Shown here one piece after another: positions 1 through 5,452 of a stretch of 6,406 nucleotides of DNA. This DNA comes from Hyphomicrobium_A sp964622715 (lineage in GTDB: Bacteria; Pseudomonadota; Alphaproteobacteria; Rhizobiales; Hyphomicrobiaceae). Under the pieces are notes generated by a model. The model did not search any database and was not told where the DNA came from. It was given only the letters and a program-made list of their open reading frames with translations. Both the position numbers and the translations under genes were made by a program. The stretch lies in contig CAZURR010000111.1 of assembly GCA_964622715.1 (NCBI GenBank), positions 1 through 6,406 on the forward strand, in the 5' to 3' direction. Numbering within the stretch: the stretch's first letter is position 1; every line of letters starts with the position of its first letter.

Positions 1-21
1 GACATCGCTAGCGTTCTTCAT
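1..21 (-). CDS. glnA: Glutamine synthetase, first 7 codons only (partial)
   Basis: Only the start of the gene is inside the window: ATG at 19-21 on the minus strand, reading MKNASDV. This matches the usual N-terminus of alphaproteobacterial type I glutamine synthetase (M-x-x-A-x-D-V, followed in the family by a helix-rich segment). The enzyme makes glutamine from glutamate, ammonia and ATP in the cytoplasm. A purine-rich GGGGAG ends 5 bases before the ATG and is a good ribosome binding site. The gene lies 93 bases downstream of glnB on the same strand, the classic glnB-glnA order of Rhizobium-like bacteria, so co-transcription is likely. With seven residues visible, the call rests mainly on the start sequence together with the glnB context. 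Confidence 0.82.
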
Positions 22-114
22 GAGACTCCCCTGTTACTTGGTTTCCCCTGCTTCGTAAGCGCCCCATCGACGGGCGCGCATGGCTTTAGGGCTTTGAATG
101 GCGTCCGGTTGCCC
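22..114 (-). other. glnB-glnA intergenic region with a GC-rich stem-loop
   Basis: This 93-base spacer separates glnB from glnA. It contains an inverted repeat with arms GCGCCC (59-64) and GGGCGC (72-77) around a 7-base loop. On the minus strand it is not followed by a T-run, so it does not look like a full intrinsic terminator. It could be an mRNA processing or stability element that sets the ratio of PII to glutamine synthetase, but that is inference. I see no convincing separate glnA promoter in the spacer. Confidence 0.35.
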
Positions 115-453
115 CTAAATCGCATTAGCACCGGTTTCGCCTGTACGGATGCGGATCGCGTCGTCCACCGCTGAAATGAAAATCTTACCGTCCCCGATGC
201 GGCCGGTCTTAGCGGCCGTCTGGATGGCATCGACGGCCTTATCGAGCATTTCGTCCTCAAGCACCACCTCGATCTTAACTTTGGGGAGGAAATCCACGAC
301 GTACTCGGCGCCGCGATAAAGCTCCGTATGCCCCTTCTGGCGACCGAACCCCTTGGCCTCGAGCACCGTAATGCCCTGCAGTCCGATTTCTTGCAGCGCC
401 TCCTTCACCTCGTCGAGCTTGAACGGTTTAATGATAGCCTCGATCTTCTTCAT
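115..453 (-). CDS. glnB: Nitrogen regulatory protein PII
   Basis: A 112-residue protein, the normal length of the PII family. PII is a cytoplasmic trimer that senses 2-oxoglutarate, ATP and ADP. It is uridylylated by GlnD and signals to GlnE (adenylylation of glutamine synthetase) and NtrB/NtrC. Visible motifs are the N-terminal KKIEAIIKPFKLDEVKEAL, the T-loop with YRGAEY at residues 46-51 whose last Tyr (Tyr51) is the uridylylation site, and the C-terminal nucleotide-binding loop TGRIGDGKIF at 83-92. The start is an ATG with GGAGG about 11 bases upstream. The GlnB assignment, rather than the paralogue GlnK, rests on linkage to glnA instead of amtB. A sigma-54-like promoter lies about 65 bases upstream of the start. 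No truncation or odd residue is seen. Confidence 0.97.
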   Translation of the reverse strand: MKKIEAIIKPFKLDEVKEALQEIGLQGITVLEAKGFGRQKGHTELYRGAEYVVDFLPKVKIEVVLEDEMLDKAVDAIQTAAKTGRIGDGKIFISAVDDAIRIRTGETGANAI

Positions 454-518
454 GAACTTTTGGTCCTCCAGTTTCTATCGTTCGTTTGAGGGCTTCCCGA
501 CCGGACGGCGAGAGAGTT

Positions 519-534
519 AGCATGGCCCATGCCA
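519..534 (-). promoter_or_regulatory. Candidate sigma-54 (-24/-12) promoter of glnB
   Basis: Read on the minus strand, the box is TGGCATGGGCCATGCT. Against the RpoN consensus TGGCACG-N4-TTGCW it keeps the essential GG and GC dinucleotides at the required 10-base spacing and agrees at about 10 of 12 defined positions. It would place transcription start near position 508, giving a leader of about 55 bases before the glnB ATG. Rhizobial glnB-glnA operons are known to be under NtrC/sigma-54 control, which fits. Caution: the box overlaps a perfect dyad GCATGG-C-CCATGC (520-532), so it could instead be a repressor or activator operator. Confidence 0.55.
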
Positions 535-617
535 ACGGCGGAGCCAAATAATTCTTATGAAAAAACAAGCGCTTACTGACGACTCCAGTCCATGGCACCC
601 TAAACAAAGGCAGAGTC

Positions 618-755
618 GTGCCCGAACATAAGGCATTTTGCCTGATCAGTGGGCAATTTCGCGAGCAGTTGGAGTTTGAGTTTCTGCCAGAGCTACCCAA
701 ACTTGGCAGCGCCGCAAGATGTGCCTGTTTTGGTTGGCGTCGGACCCAGGAGTGA
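618..755 (+). CDS. Possible short ORF upstream of nnr (doubtful)
   Basis: An open frame of 45 codons begins with GTG at 618 and ends with TGA at 753-755, six bases before the nnr start. A purine stretch (AAAGG) lies about eight bases before the GTG, which could serve as a ribosome site. The predicted peptide contains an acidic/hydrophobic core, EQLEFEFLPELPKL, and a Cys/Trp/Arg-rich end. I recognise no family. Third-position G+C is not raised as it is in the neighbouring real genes, and the frame overlaps the presumed nnr promoter and leader, so chance is the better explanation. It is listed because a translated leader so close to the nnr start would matter if real. Confidence 0.15.
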   Translation: MPEHKAFCLISGQFREQLEFEFLPELPKLGSAARCACFGWRRTQE

Positions 756-761
756 GCTGAA

Positions 762-2267
762 GTGTCAGGAGCGGAATTACTAACGACCGCGCAAATGGGA
801 CGAGCTGACCACTTGGCGGTCGAAGCTGGTGTTGAGAGCCTTCTGCTCATGGAGAACGCGGGCCGTGCCGTCGCAAATGAAGTGCGGCGGCTGGTTGAGG
901 GCGGCGCGCGTGTCACTGTCCTATGCGGTCCTGGCAACAATGGTGGCGACGGGTTTGTCGCCGCCCGCCATCTCCGTGAAGACGGCATCGAGGCACGCGT
1001 GGGACTCCTCGCCCCTCTTGCCGCCTTGAAGGGCGATGCCGCAGTGATGGCACAGCGATGGATGGGAACGAGCGAACCGCTCTCGGCCGTCATGCTGGAC
1101 GAGACCGATCTCATCGTTGACGCGCTATTTGGCGCTGGGCTGGCGCGTCCCCTTGATGGTGAAGCGGCAGCCGCGGTTGAGGCCATGAACGCGTCGGGCA
1201 AGCCGATCGTCGCGGTCGATGTACCAAGCGGTCTCGATGGTACCACCGGTGCCTTCGCGGGACCGGTCGTTCATGCGCGATGGACGGTGACGTTCTTCAG
1301 GCGCAAGCTTGGGCATCTCTTGCTGCCTGGTAAGTTGCTGTGTGGGCCGGTCACCGTGGCCGACATTGGCATTCCAGAAAACGTTCTGGAGGAAATTGCA
1401 CCGCAGACGTGGGCTAACCAGGTTTCGATTTGGCTTGCGGAATTCCGATGGCCGCGCATCGATGGCAATAAATACGATCGCGGGCATGCGGTTGCAGTGT
1501 CGGGCCCCGCGGACGGCACAGGGGCAGCACGTATGGGCGCACGTGGAGCGCTGCGTGCTGGTGCGGGACTGGTAACGGTTGTTAGTCCCATCGACGCATT
1601 GGGGACAAACGCGGCGCACTTGACGGCCATCATGCTCAAACCTTTCCAGGGTCCGAGCGGGCTTGCAGATATTCTGTCAGATCACCGCAAGAATGCGGTT
1701 CTTATCGGTCCGGCAGTCGGCATAGGGGAGCAAACGCAGCAGTTGGCGCAGGTGGTTTTGAAGTGTGGCGCGGCCACGGTTCTCGATGCGGATGTCATCA
1801 CCTCGTTCGCCACAAACAGCGGTGCCCTTTGGTCAGCAATTGCGGAGCATAAAAATCGACCTGTTGTGCTTACACCACACGAGGGCGAATTTGAGCGGCT
1901 GTTCCCTGATTTGAGCGATGGCTCCAAACTTGACCGTGCACGCGCAGCAGCCAAGAGGAGCGGCGCGGTGGTTTTGCTTAAGGGGGCCGACACGATTATC
2001 GCCGCTCCCGATGGTCGCGCCGCGATCAACGAGAATGCCACGCCCTGGCTTGCAACGGCTGGCGCAGGCGACGTTCTGGGTGGCATTATTACCGGGCTTT
2101 TGGCGCAGAGAATGCCGGTTTTCGAGGGTGCGTGTGCCGGCGCCTGGCTGCACGGCGAGGCCGCGGACGCGGTTGGTCCAGGGCTCATTGCTGAGGATTT
2201 GCCTGAGCAGTTACCGCAGGTTCTGAGCCGGCTCCATCGAGCGGCCGTCCCAAATGACGACGTTTAG
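762..2267 (+). CDS. nnr: Bifunctional NAD(P)H-hydrate epimerase / ADP-dependent dehydratase
   Basis: A 501-residue fused enzyme (YjeF family) that repairs damaged nicotinamide cofactors in the cytoplasm. The N-terminal NnrE half epimerises R- and S-NAD(P)HX. The C-terminal NnrD half dehydrates S-NAD(P)HX back to NAD(P)H using ADP. In the NnrE half I see MENAG (30-34), the phosphate loop GPGNNGGDG (56-64), DALFGAGL (120-127) and DVPSGLDG (153-160). In the NnrD half I see NKYDRGH (236-242), TPHEGEF (371-377) and GAGDVLGG (434-441), whose Asp437 is the expected catalytic residue of this ribokinase-like fold. The start is GTG at 762, with AGGAG at the right distance upstream. Its length is normal for the fused form. 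Divergent placement next to glnB-glnA is a recurrent arrangement in Alphaproteobacteria. No defect was seen. Confidence 0.96.
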   Translation: MSGAELLTTAQMGRADHLAVEAGVESLLLMENAGRAVANEVRRLVEGGARVTVLCGPGNNGGDGFVAARHLREDGIEARVGLLAPLAALKGDAAVMAQRWMGTSEPLSAVMLDETDLIVDALFGAGLARPLDGEAAAAVEAMNASGKPIVAVDVPSGLDGTTGAFAGPVVHARWTVTFFRRKLGHLLLPGKLLCGPVTVADIGIPENVLEEIAPQTWANQVSIWLAEFRWPRIDGNKYDRGHAVAVSGPADGTGAARMGARGALRAGAGLVTVVSPIDALGTNAAHLTAIMLKPFQGPSGLADILSDHRKNAVLIGPAVGIGEQTQQLAQVVLKCGAATVLDADVITSFATNSGALWSAIAEHKNRPVVLTPHEGEFERLFPDLSDGSKLDRARAAAKRSGAVVLLKGADTIIAAPDGRAAINENATPWLATAGAGDVLGGIITGLLAQRMPVFEGACAGAWLHGEAADAVGPGLIAEDLPEQLPQVLSRLHRAAVPNDDV

Positions 2268-2408
2268 ATGTGAAAGTCATAAGGCAGCCCGCTGCAATGC
2301 ACTCTTTACCGTTGCGGGGTCACAATCAGCGCTTATTGCCTTATGCTGGATTCGAAACGCATTATGCCTGTGTGGGGCGAGCTAAACAGGCACGCACGAG
2401 ACAAAGTG
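2268..2408 (+). promoter_or_regulatory. Spacer between nnr and the TPR gene, with an inverted repeat
   Basis: This 141-base gap holds a perfect 9-bp inverted repeat, CATAAGGCA at 2278-2286 and TGCCTTATG at 2337-2345, separated by 50 bases. A tighter hairpin GCAGC-cc-GCTGC (2284-2295) overlaps the left arm. Neither is followed by a T-run, so there is no clear terminator after nnr and read-through into the TPR gene is possible. I could not pick a convincing -35/-10 pair. Confidence 0.4.
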
Positions 2409-4103
2409 ATGTTCCGACGAATTCTTATGGCGGGTCTACTTTTGATTGTACCCCTGTGGGGCGCGCACGCCGCCGGGGTGGGCTCGGCGCGTAGCGCACA
2501 AGCTGCCGCGACCGCACTCGTGCGTGGTGACACCTCCAACGCAGTGGTGAACTACACCGAGGCCTTGAAGGATACGAGCCTGACAAATGACCGTCGCGCC
2601 ACGATCCTGAATGATCGTGCCGTCGCGTACGCGCGGCTGGGGCAGACCAAGCTTGCCATCGACGATTTCAACCGGGCTGTGCAGCTCTTTCCAGAGTACG
2701 CCGCTATCTACAACAACCGGGGCAGCTTGTTGCTGGCACTGGGAAATGCGAACGAGGCGATCAAAGATTTCAACCGCGCGATCGCGCTGGCACCAGGGTA
2801 TGCAGCCGCGTTTAGCAATCGTGGCGGCGCATACGCAAAGACGGGCGACAATGATCAGGCCATCCGAGACTTTACACACGCCATAAAGCTCATGCCGCAG
2901 TCGGCGCCGCCGCTTTCGGGGCGTGGACAGGTGCATCTGGCGGTCGGCCGGCCCCATGCCGCCATTCGAGATTTCACGCGCGCAGTGAACGCGGATGCGC
3001 GTTTTGCGACAGCCTATCGCAACAGGGCGGAAGCAAAGCTCGATATCGACCAGCATCAAGATGCCATCGAGGATCTTTCGCGCGCCATCGCGTTCGACGT
3101 CGGCAACGCCGAGCTTTACCTACTACGCGGGCAGGCTTATCTGGCGATGGATAATATCGAGTCGGCACTTAAGGATTTTTCGCGCGCCGTTGAGCTCAAT
3201 CCGAGACTGGCCCAAGGCTATGCGGCGCGCGGTTTGGCAAATGGGTTCGTTCGTTCGTTCGAAAAATCCTTTGCCGATCTCAATCACGCAATTGAGCTTG
3301 ATCCGCGCTCTGGCGTTGCCTTCGCCTACAGAGCGGTTGTCTACAAGCAGATTGGCCAAGCTGACGTGGGCCTCAGGGACGCGGAGACCGCGCTAAAGCT
3401 GGATCCCGAAGGTGCGGAAGCACGTTGGGCGACAGGCGAGATTGCAGAAGCGCAAGGGCGCGTCGAAGATGCGATCGCAAACTACAAGCGCGCGGTTGCC
3501 ACCAAGCCGAGCCTCAAGCTCGCAGCCAATGGCCTGAAGCGCCTGGGGGCCGACCTCGATGACGAAGAGGACCGTGTGATCGACGGTGTGGGCCTTAAGG
3601 ATTGGCAAGTCGTTGCACGTGGGTCGCGTTACTACGCTGTGAGCAAGCGGTACCGGCGCTTGCGCGTTCCGTTAGAGATGGTCGGTGAAGGCCAACCTCG
3701 ACTACTCGAATGGGAAGAAAAGCGGCGACCTCTATCCGGCATCGGGACGCTGCGCTTTAGTGCCGGCGTTGTTCCGGGCCGCAAAGGACCTGAAAAATTC
3801 GAACAGGTTGCCATTCTCGATCTTCACGAGAACACTGTGATCGCGATCGAACCACACCGTCAGGGCATACACGTCTCGACCTGGACATGGCAACACGATC
3901 GCGTCGTCGTGGCAAGCGTGGACGGTGCAACCGACGAATTCGTTCTGCGCACCGTTAGGGCACGCGACAAGCGCCGCTACAATACAGGGCCGTACGGATG
4001 GGGCGGCGGCCCCTGGGCACAATACGATGCCCCACCGGAGTATACGCGGCCGAAGCGTCGTCGCAGAAAGCCCAAGACGCTATTCCAGCTCTTATTTCAA
4101 TAA
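2409..4103 (+). CDS. Secreted TPR-repeat protein with unknown C-terminal domain
   Basis: A 564-residue protein, probably periplasmic. Residues 1-21 form a signal peptide (MFRR, a hydrophobic core, then cleavage after A-H-A). A weak first repeat spans about 30-63. Nine TPR units follow in exact 34-residue register from 64 to 369, each with the N-R-G/A, A-I-x-D-F-x-R-A-I and x-P pattern. TPR superhelices usually bind partner proteins or peptides. Residues about 390-516 form a beta-rich domain that I do not recognise. The tail is rich in Gly, Trp, Tyr and Pro (527-545), then KRRRRKPK (549-556), then TLFQLLFQ. I chose ATG 2409 over in-frame starts at 2343 and 2364 because only it puts the signal peptide at the very N-terminus; its ribosome site (GAGA) is weak. 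No enzyme motif is seen, so the partner and role are unknown. Confidence 0.88.
   Translation: MFRRILMAGLLLIVPLWGAHAAGVGSARSAQAAATALVRGDTSNAVVNYTEALKDTSLTNDRRATILNDRAVAYARLGQTKLAIDDFNRAVQLFPEYAAIYNNRGSLLLALGNANEAIKDFNRAIALAPGYAAAFSNRGGAYAKTGDNDQAIRDFTHAIKLMPQSAPPLSGRGQVHLAVGRPHAAIRDFTRAVNADARFATAYRNRAEAKLDIDQHQDAIEDLSRAIAFDVGNAELYLLRGQAYLAMDNIESALKDFSRAVELNPRLAQGYAARGLANGFVRSFEKSFADLNHAIELDPRSGVAFAYRAVVYKQIGQADVGLRDAETALKLDPEGAEARWATGEIAEAQGRVEDAIANYKRAVATKPSLKLAANGLKRLGADLDDEEDRVIDGVGLKDWQVVARGSRYYAVSKRYRRLRVPLEMVGEGQPRLLEWEEKRRPLSGIGTLRFSAGVVPGRKGPEKFEQVAILDLHENTVIAIEPHRQGIHVSTWTWQHDRVVVASVDGATDEFVLRTVRARDKRRYNTGPYGWGGGPWAQYDAPPEYTRPKRRRRKPKTLFQLLFQ
3246..3261 (+). repeat. Four tandem TTCG units inside the TPR gene
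   Basis: A perfect (TTCG)x4 run encodes F-V-R-S-F at residues 280-284 in the seventh TPR unit. The repeat unit is not a multiple of three, so a slip would shift the frame. The surrounding TPR register is intact, so the present length is the in-frame one. Confidence 0.7.
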
Positions 4104-4224
4104 TTGAGTGCCACGACACATCTCAAGCGATCCAATCAGTAGTGCGGAGCGTAGTTGTCCTCATGCGGCGGCCGAAAGCGGCGCGCCAGTTTCGTTGACC
4201 TGCGTTTTTGATGAGGTCTCGCCT
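4104..4224 (+). other. Non-coding stretch after the TPR gene, possibly decayed photolyase sequence
   Basis: No intact gene and no convincing terminator are seen here. The frame of the photolyase remnant that follows stays open back to a GTG at 4108, but the predicted residues before RRW (4225) do not clearly match photolyase. The residues F-D just before it (4207-4212) could correspond to the family's K-F-D-P segment with two residues lost. In another frame, A-A-R-Q-F-R ending near 4195 resembles the A-A-P-Y-F-R segment that normally lies further upstream, which would imply a frameshift. Both matches are weak. Confidence 0.25.
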
Positions 4225-4419
4225 CGCCGCTGGGTGTCAGAGCTCGCAGGGCTTTCTGCTCTAGACGTTCACAAGCCCTAGGGACTCTCGACCGATATTC
4301 GCAATGCCGCCAACCACAAATTAAGAAACAGTTATTGCAAACCGGTTGTTGATTATAAGCAGGCGCGGACGCGAGCCTTGCAAGCTTATGAAAAGCTTCG
4401 TGACACGCTGCAGCAATGA
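4225..4419 (+). pseudogene. phrB: Remnant of the C-terminus of a class I DNA photolyase
   Basis: Read in one frame, this stretch gives RRWVSELAGLSALDVHKP (4225-4278), a TAG stop (4279-4281), then residues ending ...SYCKPVVDYKQARTRAL..AYEKLR and a natural-looking TGA at 4417-4419. This follows the end of class I (CPD) photolyases: the R-R-W-V-P-E-L-A-x-L segment, I-H-K-P-W, about 24 residues, then Y-P-x-P-[IV]-V-D-H-x-x-A-R-x-R-A-L-x-A-Y. The stop falls exactly at the conserved Trp of H-K-P-W (TGG to TAG), and the distance from there to P-V-V-D is conserved. The FAD-binding and antenna domains are absent upstream, so nothing functional can be made. I infer an old deletion of the 5' part followed by point decay. 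The alignment is from memory of the family, not a computed search. Confidence 0.8.
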
Positions 4420-4603
4420 ATAATCGGATGCACAGTTCGCGTATGGCGGGTGCGCTTGGAGCATAATCTTTGGTCGAAGATTGGTTGTTAGCGCGTCGTA
4501 AATCATTGAACTAGAAGCGCACTGACGTTAAGCTTTCAGCAGACATCGCCCTAGTATGTTGGGGCATTCGATTAAGACCGCAGCTGGGGTGGAGTTAACT
4601 CTC
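4420..4603 (+). promoter_or_regulatory. Upstream region of the L,D-transpeptidase gene
   Basis: This stretch holds no recognisable gene. A candidate housekeeping promoter is TTGAAC (4506-4511), a 17-base spacer and TAAGCT (4529-4534), with 4 of 6 and 3 of 6 agreement to the consensus hexamers. Transcription would begin near 4541 and leave a leader of about 60 bases before the chosen ATG at 4604. A weak A/T-rich inverted repeat, AATCTT...AAGATT, lies at about 4465-4482. Nothing identifies a regulator. Confidence 0.35.
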
Positions 4604-5395
4604 ATGAGTTTCGTTCGTTTCTTTTGTACGGCGATTGCCGCCGGGCTTTTCGTATCATCAGCCGCCGCAGAGTCACCCGCGGTACTAGCTGCAACTGATG
4701 CAGCTGCGCCGGCGATACAACCCTCAGGGTCTGAGTTGGATTCGCAGTCGACCGAGGTGTCGGTCATTGCACCCATCGAGGAAGAGGTCATAGAGCTCAA
4801 GGGCCACCAGGTAGCCGATGGCGTTCTCATGGCCGCGGTTGAGATGGGGACGCCTGAGGAAGTGGCGCAGGCTGAGCCGCTTCAGCCACCCGATCCAACG
4901 TTGTTTGCCGACATCAATTTAACAACGCAAAGATTGACGCTAACTGACAGGTTCGGTGTGCTGCACACGTGGAAGATCTCGTCAGCGGGCGGCGGGTATG
5001 TCACGCCGGTTGGGGTTTACAAGCCCCAGTGGACCTCGCGCATGCACTACTCGAAGCAGTACTACAATTCGCCCATGCCCTACTCGGTATTCTTCCACAA
5101 GGGCTTCGCCGTGCATGGGACGAATGCGGTGGGGCGGCTTGGTCGTCCAGCGTCGCACGGGTGTGTGCGGCTGCGCACTTCGAACGCGAAGACATTCTAT
5201 AATCTCGTAAATAAGCATGGGAAGGGTCTGACGAAGATCACAGTTCGTGGCACGCCGCCATCTTCACCACGGGTTCGCGACCACCGGCCGCGTCGCCGGT
5301 ATCGGGAGCCGTCTTACTATCAACCCTTCGGATTCTGGTCCTACCAACAGCCGCGCAGGCGCTATCGTCGCCGTCGGTACAGCAGCGGCTACTAA
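4604..5395 (+). CDS. Periplasmic L,D-transpeptidase (YkuD domain) with basic tail
   Basis: A 263-residue secreted enzyme of the ErfK/YbiS/YkuD family. These proteins make 3-3 peptidoglycan cross-links or attach proteins to the wall through a catalytic Cys. Residues 1-22 form a signal peptide ending S-A-A-A. Residues 23-99 are an acidic, Ala/Pro-rich linker. The YkuD domain spans about 101-217, with the early segment TPVGVYKP, His171 in AVHGT, and the active-site motif SHGCVRL at 184-190 (nucleophile Cys187). The last 44 residues hold 14 Arg and 7 Tyr and should bind an anionic surface or nucleic-acid-like polymer; this part is not needed for the fold. ATG 4604 is preferred over ATG 4556 because it has GGAG nine bases upstream and places the signal peptide first. 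Which reaction it performs in vivo cannot be told. Confidence 0.93.
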   Translation: MSFVRFFCTAIAAGLFVSSAAAESPAVLAATDAAAPAIQPSGSELDSQSTEVSVIAPIEEEVIELKGHQVADGVLMAAVEMGTPEEVAQAEPLQPPDPTLFADINLTTQRLTLTDRFGVLHTWKISSAGGGYVTPVGVYKPQWTSRMHYSKQYYNSPMPYSVFFHKGFAVHGTNAVGRLGRPASHGCVRLRTSNAKTFYNLVNKHGKGLTKITVRGTPPSSPRVRDHRPRRRYREPSYYQPFGFWSYQQPRRRYRRRRYSSGY

Positions 5396-5417
5396 GAGTA
5401 GTTGGTAAGGTTCTGGT

Positions 5418-5449
5418 CAGCGCCGCCTTCAAATTTGAGGGCGGCGCTG
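5418..5449. terminator. Hairpin terminator between convergent genes
   Basis: A perfect 10-bp GC-rich stem is formed by CAGCGCCGCC (5418-5427) and GGCGGCGCTG (5440-5449). The pairing can continue through a T-G wobble into TTCAAATTTGA, leaving a very small loop. It sits in the 57-base gap between the transpeptidase stop (5395) and the stop of the convergent EipA-like gene (5453), so it probably serves both. Only a weak T-rich tail (CATTTAG) follows on the plus strand and none on the minus strand, so termination may be partial or aided by Rho. Confidence 0.65.
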
Positions 5450-5452
5450 CAT

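Larger units (their letters stand above)
454..761. promoter_or_regulatory. Divergent control region between glnB and nnr
   Basis: This 308-base region lies between two divergent genes and should hold promoters for both. On the glnB side there is a sigma-54-like box at 519-534 and an A/T-rich tract at about 546-571 that could allow DNA bending (for example by IHF) between an upstream activator and the promoter. I looked for the NtrC dyad (GCAC...GTGC type) and found no convincing copy. At 631-643 there is a small palindrome, AGGCA-ttt-TGCCT. No strong sigma-70 hexamer pair was found for nnr. A short open frame at 618-755 is described separately. No RNA gene is evident. Confidence 0.6.

Noticed and set aside
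704..726. Second sigma-54-like match (minus strand GGCACATCTTGC)
   Set aside because: The spacing between GG and GC is 8 bases, not the required 10, so it should not be recognised.
719..760. 13-codon ATG frame directly before the nnr GTG
   Set aside because: It has no good ribosome site, is very short and overlaps the nnr ribosome binding site; likely chance.
428..1246. Long minus-strand open frame (272 codons) crossing the nnr 5' half
   Set aside because: It is opposite the strongly supported nnr gene, overlaps the glnB start, and its product is a Ser/Ala/Pro/Arg-rich string with no motif. It is a shadow frame of GC-rich coding DNA.
2343..2408. Upstream in-frame starts for the TPR protein (2343 and 2364)
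   Set aside because: They lack ribosome sites and would place 15 to 22 polar residues before the signal peptide; 2343 also lies within the inverted repeat.
2270..2494. Plus-strand frame starting just after the nnr stop
   Set aside because: It runs into the TPR signal-peptide region in another frame, and its product shows no domain; the TPR frame explains the DNA better.
2436..3059. Minus-strand open frame (207 codons) within the TPR gene
   Set aside because: It is antisense to nine well-formed TPR units; repeat-rich coding DNA readily gives such shadows.
4171..4209. GCCG-aaag-CGGC hairpin with a later TTTTT as terminator of the TPR gene
   Set aside because: The stem is only 4 bp and the T-run is more than 20 bases away, so it does not form an intrinsic terminator.
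4321..4506. Minus-strand open frame (61 codons) in the gap before the transpeptidase
   Set aside because: It is antisense to the photolyase remnant, has no visible ribosome site and matches no family I know.
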